Position numbers and translations under genes: made by a program
Shown: one piece after another, positions 21,720 to 33,169 of the stretch
Position numbering within the stretch: position 1 is the stretch's first letter
Layout of the letters: each line of letters starts with the position of its first letter
Source of the DNA: Gnetum montanum
Taxonomy: Eukaryota > Streptophyta > Gnetopsida > Gnetales > Gnetaceae
Length of the DNA stretch: 64,000 bases
Direction: 5' to 3'
Assembly (NCBI GenBank): GCA_015680685.1
Contig: MNCI01008086.1
Location: forward strand, 376,879 to 440,878
The notes under the pieces: model-generated
The model's database searches: none
Told to the model about the DNA's origin: nothing
Seen by the model: the letters and a program-made list of their open reading frames with translations, nothing else

Positions 21720-22730
21720 TATGGTTAAAGATGAAATTTTATAAAAAAAGGATTTCATAGGAGTTTTGTTGAAATGTGTTCATAATGATCAAATCAATCT
21801 CATTTTAGAATAATTCCATGATCATTCTAATTTATTTTTTAAGTTTCCTATGTCCACTATGCAACATATACTCTATTATGATTTTTACTAGCCTAGTATG
21901 CACCAAGATATTAGTTCAAGGATTCAAACATGTTACAAAAGTCAAATTCATGGATCAAAAATCAAGATGGCTAGATCTCCCTTAAAATCAATAATTATAG
22001 GTATACCATTTCAACAATGGGGCTTAGATTTTATTGGTGCAATTACTCCTTTGAGATTTGGACATAAGTTTATTCTCACAACTACCAATTACTTTACTAA
22101 ATGGTCTAAAGCAAAAGCTCTGAGAAAAATTTCAACATCAGATATGATTAAGTTAATGGAAGATCAAATTATAAGCTGTTTTGGTCTACCTAAAGCGCAG
22201 GTATTTGATAATGGACTTTCTTTTCAATCTGAAAAATTTATAACATGGGCATTGAAAAAATCTATGTATTTTCTTCTTCAAATTATTATTCTCAAGGTAA
22301 TGACTTACCTAAATCAACAAATAAAAAGCTTATTTCCTACATCAAAAAGTCAATGGAAGGGAATCTAGGAAATTGGATCAATTACTTACAATCTACATTA
22401 TGGATTGACTATATTAGATTTAAGAAGGCTATTGGAATGTCAACTTATAACTTAGTCTATGGTTTTCACACAAGAGTTACAAATAAGATTATAAACTTGG
22501 GCTTTGCTTTTGTGCAAAAGTATAGTGAGAAAACTAATAAAGATAGAAGTTTTATGATCTTGCTTATCAAAAGAGAAGCTGAAATGGATAGAGCTAAAGA
22601 TAATTTATTAAGGAAAGCTTATCAAGTCAGAAGGTGGTTTAATAGAAAGGCTTTAAAAAGAACCTTTAAAATTAGTGATCTTGTATTATTATGGAATATG
22701 AGGAAGCCAAATACATTTTTAGTCATATGA
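21720..22730 (+). pseudogene. C integrase
   Basis: Weak His/Cys region (21775-21895), then the core: QWGLDFIGAITP (first Asp near 22027), FDNGLSF (second Asp near 22207), and DLPKSTNKKLI (about 22281) where Lys replaces the catalytic Glu. A frameshift lies between 22245 and 22368, where two frames overlap. The C-terminal part has QVRRWFNRKALKRTFKISDL. The Glu-to-Lys change would abolish activity. Confidence 0.8.
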
Positions 22731-24086
22731 ATTAGTCCATTTCATACCAAGAAACAATTATCAAATGACACCTATAAGTTATCAACTTTAAGTGGGACAA
22801 AATTGCAGTTTCCATATAATGTTTTACATATAAAACATTTTTTTGGACAATTGCCCACAACTTTTATATATATATATAGTAGTAAGCAATAAAATTCTAT
22901 ATACAAGATTTAGTGTATATATACTTAGTTATAATATATAATAATAAATAATATTTATATATACATATTTATATAATCTCTATGTATGTATATCCTATAC
23001 ATATGTTTAGGCAAGTATATATGGTATAATGAAACATGTATATGATAGAGTATTAGTTTAAATAGTAAATTTAAAGTGTTAGTGTAAATATTAAATTTAT
23101 ATTATCTCAAAGTAATCATTACTTGTGAAGTGTATAAGTGGGAGTCATGGTTTAGATAACTACTTAGTGATAAAATGATTTTAAAAACCAAATAGTGGAA
23201 TTTGAATTAGCCAACTATATGATGATGGAAATTAAATAAGTTTTGGCTAAGTGGCAAAGTTACTGGTTGGAATTCGTGGAAATTTCAAATTTACCTTACA
23301 TTGTATATAGAGATGTGAATTGCTTGGAAATACATCATTTCTTAATTCAACACTTGAGTGAGAAAAGTAATTCAAGTTTTTAAGTGTAAGTTAGAAAGAT
23401 GGTTCTTGGAGAGATGGTAGCAAGAAGGCGTTTCATCACATATGTTATGGGATGCTACTTAGAACATGTTACAAGAGCCTATTGTAAGGAAATCACCCAT
23501 GGAGCATCTAGTAAAAGCCCTTTCTTACTTTGATTTTCAAATGAGTTTAGTTTTCTCACTGATGATCGCTCAATACATTCCAATGTTTGGGGTAGCTTTC
23601 ATAAATGCATGACTGAAGTTGAATACCAAGGAAATTCTGATCAAGATGATTCTTGAGGAGAGGTTTTCATATCTCAAGACATAGAAGCAACTAGTTGAGA
23701 AGAACCTCAAAAATTAGTGGCCAAAGGGTTGGATGATAAAGAGACAAAGATAGTTGTTGAAGACAAGGCTGAAGACCAAGTTGAGGCTTCAATTGGGCAA
23801 GAAGAGGAAAGAAGAGCATTCATCACTACTAAAATTACACATGAGAGGATTCACAATATGAGAATCCCTAAAAGAGTTACTTTAACTATTCTCTTTCCAC
23901 CCATAAAATTGTTTGTATAAAAATTTGTTTGTATGGTTTCCTAAGTTTTATTAGGAGTGAGGTTTTTATTCCATGAAACCTTAAGTTTGATGGAAGTTTT
24001 TCTTAAAAAAGATTTATGTTTTTCTATATAAAAATGTTTCCAATAAAATTATTTTCTTAGTTGATGTACAAAGAGGGGGTGAGAAA
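22731..24086 (+). other. C region between integrase and right LTR
   Basis: AT-rich with TATATA runs (22868-22885 and on to about 23040). From ATG 23399 a 44-codon open stretch ends in TGA, and 23717-23920 is open for 67 codons with an acidic segment; neither is recognised. Ends in a polypurine tract (about 24070-24086, AAAGAGGGGGTGAGAAA). Confidence 0.5.
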
Positions 24087-27001
24087 TGTTGTCACATTTC
24101 TACCATTTTATAGAGCATATTTTATGAGATAATGTTGGGATTTTATTCAAATAAAAGTTACTAATGATTGGAAGATAGCACACTAGTAGAAAATGGCAAG
24201 GGCTCATGGGCTATTTGGTTATTTTCTCTAACAGTAATAATCTAGTAATATAGTTAAAAGTAAGCAATATGTTTACTTTCATAACCAATGGAATATGGTT
24301 TCGATGTTAATTTCTCACATTATTGTAAGGATAAGGAAGGTAATAATTTTAAGATATTAAAGGGCTGATGTGATAAGTGGTAGAAGTCTTCATGATTATT
24401 CACTTTTAGTTGAAGTTAAGAAAACATATCTTCTAAAAGCTGCTAAGCATTTAGCTTAAGACCAAAAATATCACAAATATAGAAGATGCTTTGGGATCTA
24501 CCAGTTGTAGAGAATGAATGGTTATGTTAAAGAAAATTTAGCAAAGGTTGTAGAAAAACATGGAACACTAATAAATTTCCCAAAAATATTTTCACATAAT
24601 AGTCTTTGAGTAATATAACAGTCACTACATAGGCTTTAAGAAATAGTCATGGAAAAATGCAAAATTTAACGAAAGGGCTCTCCAAATTTAAAGAAAAAAA
24701 ATTAGTGTGGGTAACCATGAGGACATCATTTGGTCAATATAAGCAAACACCTCACAAAAATTCAAAAATTAACAATTAAAGCTTAGCAATGTTGAGGTAC
24801 ATAAATCCAAGAAAATCTAGAAAAAGAAAATTTTCCAATCTACAATCTAATATAGAACGAGTAGCACCTTTTGGACACAAAGGATTTAAAAAATAATCTT
24901 GAGAATAAAAAATAAATAAAATTATCATCATCAAGCTTAGGCATAGGATGTTATTGAAATAAATAAAAAATATGTTGCATGTTAGGACAATCTTATATCC
25001 TTAAACACATTCCACAGTAAGGGTTTATCATGAAATCCAAGTTGGTGAGGACGACATTGATAAGAAGAAACCCTAACTATCCAATAGTTGTAGTAGTGCA
25101 AACAAGGGAGGAAAAATGATCTTAGTTACTAAAAACAACTGCTTTCATCATATCTCGTAGAGCCAACAAAGTATTCATGTATCTCTACTCTACACAGATC
25201 CTTGTAACAATTTCCAACGTGAAATCTAGCATCCAAAAGGTGCTTGAACAACATAAGCATCATTGGTCTCTAGGTGGCAGGATCTTCCAATTATTGAGCT
25301 TTGGAGAAGGAACATATGTGGTTGTGAGTCTAAAGATAACGAAGGAAGAAGTGGCATTGATCTAAGGACTTCAGCATCATAGATGTTGTAGGTGGAAGAG
25401 CCTCCAACAAGGGACTCAAGAACATCAACGAATATTAGTGATGGTAGAGCTTCCAATAGCAAATGGTAACATTAGCCCCTAGAACATGATTAAAGCAGTG
25501 TAGCATATTGAAAGATGGCCATGAGGCTTTTGCACTCTTTCAAATGTTTACACATATTTTGTAAATGTGTAAATGAAAGTGGTCCTAAGGCTACGCAGCC
25601 TTCTTAACAAATTTTTTCTAAAAATAATTAAAATTACATTTACAAACTTTTAAACACAAAGTGGGTTAAGATTTTTGGTATTAAAAGAAAATATGTATCT
25701 TGGGGAATTAAAATTTTTTTTCTCCTGGGTATTTGTAATTTCTAATGGGACACTTACCAAATGTGGTGTAAAACTCTCATAACTTCCTATGAAAGTTATT
25801 GCTCCTTAGGTTCTTAACATTAAATCCTCTAAAAATGTGTTACTCATCCTTAACCACTCATGATTATTGTAACTACCCTTAAGTAATTATAAAAGGGCCT
25901 TTAAAGATGGAATTAAGGGGGATTTTGAAAGAAACAACTTTGAAGAATTATTGTAGATTTCTTATAAAGCATGGCTTGCTAAAGGCTTCAATTCAGCTAC
26001 TTTGTTTTAATCCTGTGAGTTCATTTCTTCTTATTTTGTTTTAGTTACTTAACAAATGGTTTAGATAGTATCATTTTTGGCATTTAATTTTGGGAATTTT
26101 CTAGGTTTCCTTTACAACTCTATTTTTGCACAATATTAAACTTCTATTAAGGATTTTCATATAAGAGCTTATGTTGTAAAAAAGCATCTTGAGCAAACTA
26201 ATAGTAATGTCTTAAAGAAATTATCTGTTTGAGTTTTTTTTTTAAGTTTATTACCTTAATATTGCAATCTTGAAATTGTCAATTTTTTTTGGAAGTTCTA
26301 TTGTTTGCAATTCTTGAACAATATTTAATTAGCCAAATAGAAGCTTGTACTTTGTTGTTTACAAAGCATTTTGGTAATTAAATTAAAGTGTCTTTTATGA
26401 AATTACTTGGTGAGCTTAGAGGGTTTGGACAACTTGTAATAGATTGAATTGGAATAACTTTATTGTGAAGCATTTCCTCATGTCAATTTATCTTGCTTAA
26501 ATGTTTGACATTTCACACAAATCTAATTTTTTTTTCTCTTTCTAAAACCCATTGAATCTTGCTCTATTTCTAGTTTTCTTGCAGAATTTTCTCTTTGGAA
26601 AAAATTAGGAGTAGAATGGAAGAATTATGTTCAAACATTTTTGTGAAATTTTATTTGTTACAAGTAATGTATTATAGGGACTATATATACTAAGTGATTG
26701 GAAAAAAATAGGAATTTTCAACAACTCATAGTATTTGACAAAGTTAGATGAATTTCTTTTATGATAGCCAATTACAGTTTAATACACAACCCAACCATTT
26801 CAACATTCATGACAACAAACACATACTTACATTTAGTTCGTTTCATAAGCACTAAGTTTATTTGGAGGTATCTAGGTCTTAGTGTTGCTAGACATCACCA
26901 AGCATCTAAATCCTATTTGAAGAACACCTTTGCTTCCCATGACTCTTAGGTCACAAAACCCAGAGGCCCCCAACATTAGTAGTCCCAAATGATTGCCAAT
27001 A
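24087..27001 (+). repeat. right LTR of C
   Basis: 2915 bp, TGTTGTCACA...GATTGCCAATA. Partner of the left LTR; the last 30 bases align with the left end CCAAAATTATCATCAACA through transitions. Followed by GTAGC. Confidence 0.85.
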
Positions 27002-27513
27002 GTAGCCATATTCAATAGCCTGAAGTCTATATAAATCCTCCATTTTTCTTCTTTTTGGTCATAATAATGAATGGGCTAATCCACTCATTATCTGCTACAG
27101 GATAGATGAATCTTTCCTTAAGAAGTTATTTTCCTTCAACTTTAATAACTTACTTAAGATTTGGATTCAATCTTCTCTACGACTACCTTCTTAGCTTAAT
27201 AGTACAGTCTATAAAGATCCAATGTTGGCATATGTGTGGATCTATCCAAGTTAACTTATGATATGACCAGACAAAAGCTATTGGTTAATTTTATAACTTT
27301 TAGTAGCTTTCTCTTTTGTTCATTAGTGAGATTGGCATTAATAATTACCAGCTTACCATTATCAAGAAAAACATATTCTAATGTTGCTAGTAAAGTCTTG
27401 AGTTCAAGAGACTCTTATTTAAAATGATCAAGGATTTTCAACTCTCTCTAATCCATCTCTTCTTCTTTGTGGAAGAGTTGGTCATGAATTTTTTCTATTT
27501 CATTCATACTATT
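27002..27513 (-). pseudogene. D reverse transcriptase, N-terminal part
   Basis: Minus-strand translation gives ELKTLLATLEYVFLDN, a NANLTNEQKRKLLKVI segment, then NEWISPFIIMTKKKKNG near 27090-27040. This is the Athila pattern (LKYAFLGE..., L..EQE.KLL, WVSPV..VPKK). It continues across element C into 14870 and stops at 27513 where B2 is inserted. Confidence 0.75.
27509..27513. repeat. target duplication of B2, left
   Basis: CTATT here and at 36121-36125, a perfect 5-bp duplication around 27514-36120. Confidence 0.9.
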
Positions 27514-28318
27514 TGATGAGTGGCGAGGTACCCCTACACTCAACCATATGAATATGAGTGTTTCACGCATGATCCGGTCGAACTCCGCAGACGGACTAGT
27601 TGTGGTATCTAGACAATTATCCTTAGGTCGTAGTTCACTGTCTTCCCATATGGACTAGTGTTAACTTTGTCACATATGGTTTAGTCCAGAGTGAGGTGTA
27701 TCATGTGTTTCTATGCTAATGCTACTCCTGAGGACAATGGAAGATAATATTAACTAAGCTAAGAGAGAAAGGATGAGAGAGAATCTAAGCTAGCCTAAGT
27801 GCGATGAGCATCTGTTCCTCGATCATCCATACACATCTTGGAGTTCATGCACAACTACCACTAGGGTTACCAAGCGCAAATCCTAGGTACGCTACTGGGT
27901 TACCAAGTAGTCATACTTAAATGCTTGTAATCAAGTCGTACTCATTTTTCATTTAACAGGGGTTTAGGATGAGAAGAGATTAACTAAGAAAGTAATAAAT
28001 AATAATTAATTAAATAATTAAGCTAAGTGAATTCTATAATGATGAAGTAATCTTGATCTTTATTTCTAGTCATGTGCATGTCCAAGTACGTCACAATCAA
28101 ATAAGGATGTCATACAATTACAATCACCACACTATGAGCATACACTAGGAGAGAAGGGTTGAGAGGAAAAATGAAAACTAAAATCAAAACTTAATTCTAA
28201 AAACTAGGAATTGACAAAAGTCTACCTATCGAAACTATCTACCTCTTATTTATAGATGAGAAGACAGGCTATGATATCGTGTATGTGATATCACAGTTAA
28301 CTAAATGGTGACTCATCA
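27514..28318 (-). repeat. 3' LTR of B2
   Basis: 805 bp, bounded by TGATGAGT and ACTCATCA, an 8-bp inverted repeat. On the minus strand it has GATATC boxes (28273-28294) and a TATA box TATAAATAA (28254-28246). Confidence 0.92.
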
Positions 28319-28327
28319 TACCCCCAT
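28319..28327 (-). other. polypurine tract of B2
   Basis: ATGGGGGTA on the minus strand, directly before the 3' LTR. Confidence 0.75.
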
Positions 28328-28499
28328 AATTGAATGAAAACTCGTCCTGGAGTTATAGTGAGAACAAGATCCATTGATTACACAGTGGATAGATATAGAA
28401 TTATTGGATGGTAAAAATGGATTTATGCTATAGTGTGGAATCAAAACAAGATTGAGACACAACACAAAGATTTTTCTATAGCTACAAATTTGTTGGAAC

Positions 28500-31280
28500 T
28501 CATGTAGTTCCTAGTGGTGGTGGCTCCCCCATAGGTGCTTTCCCCTTATCTTGTGCTCCAAGTTTTGGGGCTTGGTGGCATTGAAGTATTGCCTGGAGTT
28601 TCTCCTCTTTGGTCCAGGGATCTTGTGCTATCCATGCTAATGTTTTGATGTTTGATGGAGTTGGCACTTCCCATGGGTAGGGTAGTTGCAGAAACATTTT
28701 ATTTGCCTTGACATACTAGGCTGCAAATACCCGTCATTCCTCCTTGTAGGCTTTGGCTTTGTCTCTGTACTCTTGAAAATCCACAAGTCATTGAGCCAAA
28801 TCTGTTGCAACACATTTTTGTCTGTGGTAGCTTGCCTTTACCACCTCAAGTTCAGAATTTGTAATCTCTAGTTTTTGTAATAACTTCATGCATTCCACAA
28901 ATTTTGTTTCATATTTGCTGTAGGTGGTAGCTACTTATTATTCAAGCTCTATCCTCAAGTGCCCTACTGTTAACATGGTGAGGGTGGCATATCGCAGGTT
29001 TGTCAACTCCATGTATTCTGTAAGATCCCAAATCTGTAGGTCTTGGTTCTTAACTTCCGCCTAGTGAGCTAAGGCATATGTGTCCAATATGCCCCACCAG
29101 TCAGTGTGTTGAGCACTGATACCATTGATGTGGGCCTTGGCCATATGGATCTCCTTCTCAAGGATCTAATTGTACATTCCCACCTAGTCTCAGAAGTGCT
29201 CCTTTAGCTTTTCATGATGTTTAGCCTCATTTTGCCATACACTTATTTCGATGGCTATATTTTGGCGAATGGTGCGTACCTCCTCCATTGAGAGGGTTCC
29301 ATTCTCCCTAGCTAAACGGCTCATGTCGTAGTTAACTTAGATGAATTATTCTCGCAATTGATGAAAGTGTTCTTCAAGAACATTCTTTTGCTTCTCCACA
29401 GAGGTCAACTAAAGTTTGTCGGCAACAAGCTACTTGTTTTCCTCCTATAAGGCCTTGAGTGCCTTATTATGTGCATGATTTTGCACCTGTGCTGCAAAGG
29501 CATCCCAAATAGCCTTCTCTTTTTCTTTAGCCACATTCTTATTCTTTGTTAGTAGTTTGGTTAGTTGCTCAGTTTTGAAATTGTCTAGCTGGTCTGTGGG
29601 AACAAATTGCAAAGGGTACGATTGTGCTACTTATAGGGCCACGAGCTATTCTTGCAATTTTTGCACCTCTGCTTCAACATGCTTGGCCCTCACCTTTGTC
29701 AAGACCAGCTTCCCCTTAGTGGAAATGAGGTCTAATTGAATTGTTGTAACATCTTGAGGGATGTCAAACAAGGACGTCATTATTTGTCTTGTTTGTAGTA
29801 ATTGATCGAGCACATCCTCATGTTCCATAGGAGTCATTGAGGTTTCGACTAGAGTTTGAGCATCCCGTGCTCCTGTGAGGTCTACCAGTGGTACAACAGG
29901 TATATTGAACAATTCTTTAATGTGGTCTGTGACCACTTTTGTAGCTCCCACGACATCTTGGTGTTGCATGACCACCACAGTGGCCCCTTCACCAGTTTCT
30001 AATTGCACTTGGAAAGATGTCATGTTTCCTAAGATCTATTGTGACCAAGTACTTTCCCCTCCTCCTATATGAATAGACACTTCACCCCTTTCATGATCTA
30101 AAGAAACTGTGGGCTATATGGCATCGTCAATGACGTGGAAGAGATTTTCGTCATCATAACTTCCCCAACTGACCGTCTCAGCGATGGCCCTAAGATGGCT
30201 CATCAATGGTATGTAATCTTGCGGTAGTGGTGGTTGGTCTTGGCCCATGCTAGGTCCTACTTCCTATTATTGGTTGGGTCCCATACTTGGAAGCTAGCTA
30301 GGTCTTGCAAGTTGAGTTGCAGTTGGTCCAGCATTCTATTCTTTTGCTTGTTTTGGTTCCAGCGTCTCACCAGTGATTTTCCTTGCAACTGGTGGCTTTA
30401 ACAATTCAGCATATGAAGCATTTTGGGCTTTTTGGAGGACATCATTAATGTATCCTCTAATACTAGCACGTTAACAAAACTTCCTAATAAGACAAGGGAA
30501 GGGTAAGGTAAGCTTCCCTATCTTCCGATCCTCGAATCACCTTAGGATATCCGTGAAATATAGATGAGGTAGGTTAGTATTAACCTTTCCCATCAGCACT
30601 GCACATCCTCTTGCCTGAAATCCTTTTTAGCCCCTTCATTGGGAAGAGGTGATATGTTCCAATTTGAAATAGATCCTCTCTTCCGTCGTCAACTCTCCAA
30701 ATGTCTTATCTTTGCCATATGCCCTCTCCAACCAAATGCGTCATGCATTAGGGTCTGAACGAGTGGATAAATGAGCAACTTTTGGCCATGTATTTGGAAG
30801 GTTTAATACTTCCAAAATGGCCTGCACAGAGAAATCAACTATCACACCACAGATGTCAACAATGGTGCCTTGTTCCATATTGTGCTAGAATTGGTACATT
30901 TCCCCCAGGTACCAGGCACCACTTGCAGAGAGGATAGGACATAAGGGAGACCCTTTGAGGTGATCCCTAACAACCTTAGGAGTGAACTCTATGAAAGATT
31001 CAAAATTTAATTCCACAATCACCACAGTGAATGTAGACCTTTCATGGATAGCCTAAATGCACTCTTAGGGCAATGTGAGATGTTGTCCTTGTTCAGGTGC
31101 AACATTAGCTCCTCCTTCTGCCTACCCAATCTATACAGTAGGAGGGTCCTCTTGATGAATGCTAAATGATTGTTCCTCCTATTCTGCATGTTGTCTAGCA
31201 AGGACTTGTTCTTCACCTCTCCTAGGTCGTTTGCTTCCACCTTGAGTAGGACCTTCTTATTGTCCATATTTCGGGGCCAT
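28500..31280 (-). pseudogene. B2 ORF2: ATHILA ORF-1/plant transposon-like domain plus long coiled coil
   Basis: From ATG at 31280 to TGA at 28502-28500, 927 codons with no net frameshift, although an 8-bp deletion near 30615 shows at least one local shift. Residues 16-25 are the basic SKRPRRGEEQ. The N-terminal third matches B1 ORF2 (IVDFSVQAILEVLNLPN, then GTYHLFPMKGLKRIS). The middle has HIKELFNIPVVPLVDL and FDIPQDVTTIQLDLI inside a 125-residue open stretch (30023-29646), followed by long helical, charged sequence with heptad-like spacing. The tail is QLPYPWEVPTPSNIKTLAW and a basic end. It keeps about 1.05 kb that B1 has lost. Codon 8 is TAA. No known enzyme motif was seen. Confidence 0.7.
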
Positions 31281-31755
31281 CTGCAATCAAACAGGGTCAA
31301 GAGTTAGCAAGGTTGTTTCTAAAGTTAAGTTATACCTTACTACTTGCCTTAATTAATTTAATTTATTTTATCTCTATGTGATGTTTCCTGAAAGATTGTA
31401 ATAGTGAGTCCTATTGCTTAGGTGGTTTCCAATTTTAGTTTCTTGATGTACCTAAAGGGATGAAATTATTTTTGGTACAATTATTCTTAATGTTATAGCT
31501 AATTACCCTTGATAATGTTCTTTGGGCAATGATAAATTCCAAAAAATTTATGCGCTATTCAGCATGTTTCCCTCCCTCACGACTAAGCTGAACACTCTAG
31601 GTTCAAGTAGGTTCAGAAAAAATAAAAATCGGAGTACCAGGCGAGTTATGGATATGGAAACAAGGGTCACAAAATCGCAAGTCATAGAGAAAAATTCAAA
31701 AAATTACCCCATGTGAATTGTGAAAAATGATGTTAAGTGTTGCATGGGGGTCGCC

Positions 31756-31815
31756 TATATATAGGTTATAGGAATGCGATATCACGTACGATACATCATG
31801 TATGCGATATCGTGG
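31756..31815 (-). promoter_or_regulatory. B2 internal promoter-like block ahead of ORF2
   Basis: On the minus strand: CACGATATCGCATA, then GATACATC/ACGTGATATCGC boxes, then TATAACCTATATATAGGC. B1 has the same TATAACCTATATATAGGC, so the core promoter is conserved base for base between copies that otherwise differ clearly. Confidence 0.6.
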
Positions 31816-32929
31816 CCTAACGATGTTTAGGCCTGAGGGAAAATACCAAATTTTTATGGTTTTTCATAAATTAATAATGGAAATTAAGGACATGTGGCAG
31901 GTGTTTAAGGGTTCTAGGGTAATTTAACTCATTTTGAAGGCACAAATAATGATATGTGGGTGGACTTGAGCAATAAGGCCTGGGGTGGTAAGTGAGAGAA
32001 AAAGGTCATGTCATGGTTACATAGGAACATTGGAATTTAGAGGGATAGTAGTAAGGAAAGCATGTTATGAAAAATATGCTGAGGGTAGGAAATGGTGTGT
32101 GTGAGCTGTGTTATAAGTGAAAATTACAAAAGATTACACAAGTGGATCCTCTCCAAAGCAAGTTCCAATCTATAATGCCCTTTGTGTAACCACACTTAAA
32201 AGTGTCCATGAGCACTAGAAGGGTTAAATGTAATCCACACTAATTCCAAAAACACACGCATGTGAATATCACCAGAATGAGGTAAGAATTCTATGTTATA
32301 CGAGACACGAGCTACAATTACATGAACAACGAGGTGAGATGGGGTATAGAAGGGATTGTAGAGATGGGAACATGAGGTAACTGACCCAGGGCATAATGAA
32401 TCATGCATGTAAAGCATGATTAATGTGTAATTAACCTATTAGTCCAATATTAGGATCAAGTCCATTCCTTTGATTAGTGACACTGCATTATTTCATCCCA
32501 TGATGAACAACTATAAGAGTACCAGAACAACAAGGCGTATGATCACTTGGCATTTTGTTCAAGGGAGGAGTGATTTTTGTTTTGTGGCACTTCCTCTTTT
32601 TTATTTTTTTTTTTACTACTAAATCTAGAGAAACTGCCAACCTTTAGGCATGGGTGCATGTCTTTCTAGTGGGACCCCCTAGAACAACATTGGATTTTTG
32701 AGTGCCTTTTGATTACTCTTACTCCCATTTTTCGTTAGATCTACAAGGATCTTAGTACAACCACGTTGCATGATAACTTCCATAGATGTCACCAAAGAGA
32801 ATCCGCAAGTCCCCTTCATGTTACACATTAATCATTTCCTCTTGGTCTAGCCTTTTTCATTTTGGGTACAATGAACATAAAATTAATTTTAAATTTTAAA
32901 AATGTCAAGAATATCATTCTACCCTCGAT

Positions 32930-33038
32930 CAGAACCTCTTATTTGTAGAATGGATGAGTGGGTGTAATGGGCTCACTGTCCACATAATTGATCACTTGAG
33001 ACTTGATAACATAGAACACACCTCAACCAACGAGCCAC
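32930..33038 (-). repeat. tRNA-like / SINE-like segment in B2
   Basis: Minus strand begins GTGGCTCGTTGGTTGAGG, identical to B1 over these 18 bases. Position relative to gag is the same. Confidence 0.35.
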
Positions 33039-33169
33039 ATGAGTGTTTTATTCATAGATGAGATTACTTATAAAAATGTAAAAAGACAAAAATGAAAAAT
33101 GAAAAATCTGGAAAACAAAAAGTTGTAAAATTAAAGAAAATGAAAAATAATTATTAACCCTGCTTGTTA

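Larger units (their letters stand above)
14871..27001 (+). mobile_element. C: complete Ty3/gypsy element with 3-kb LTRs
   Basis: 12.1 kb. Left LTR 14871-17870, interior with gag, protease, reverse transcriptase, RNase H and integrase in Ty3 order, polypurine tract, right LTR 24087-27001. Flanked by GTAGA/GTAGC. No chromodomain was seen after integrase. The sequence directly after the left LTR (ATTCTTTTTATGCTAG) did not match a primer tRNA I recognise. Inserted in the D reverse transcriptase in opposite orientation. Confidence 0.9.
31281..33169 (-). other. B2 spacer and ORF2 leader
   Basis: Co-linear with the B1 spacer. Contains the internal promoter-like block (31756-31815) and the tRNA-like segment (about 32930-33038). 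No supported coding sequence; open stretches here do not recur in the other copies. Confidence 0.6.

Noticed and set aside
22860-23040. TATATA runs as a promoter
   Set aside because: Simple AT-rich repeat with no downstream gene or shared motif.
31270-31290. 3' splice site just before ORF2 (TTGATTGCAG) in B2
   Set aside because: The AG is not kept in B1 or B3, so a conserved intron end is not supported.
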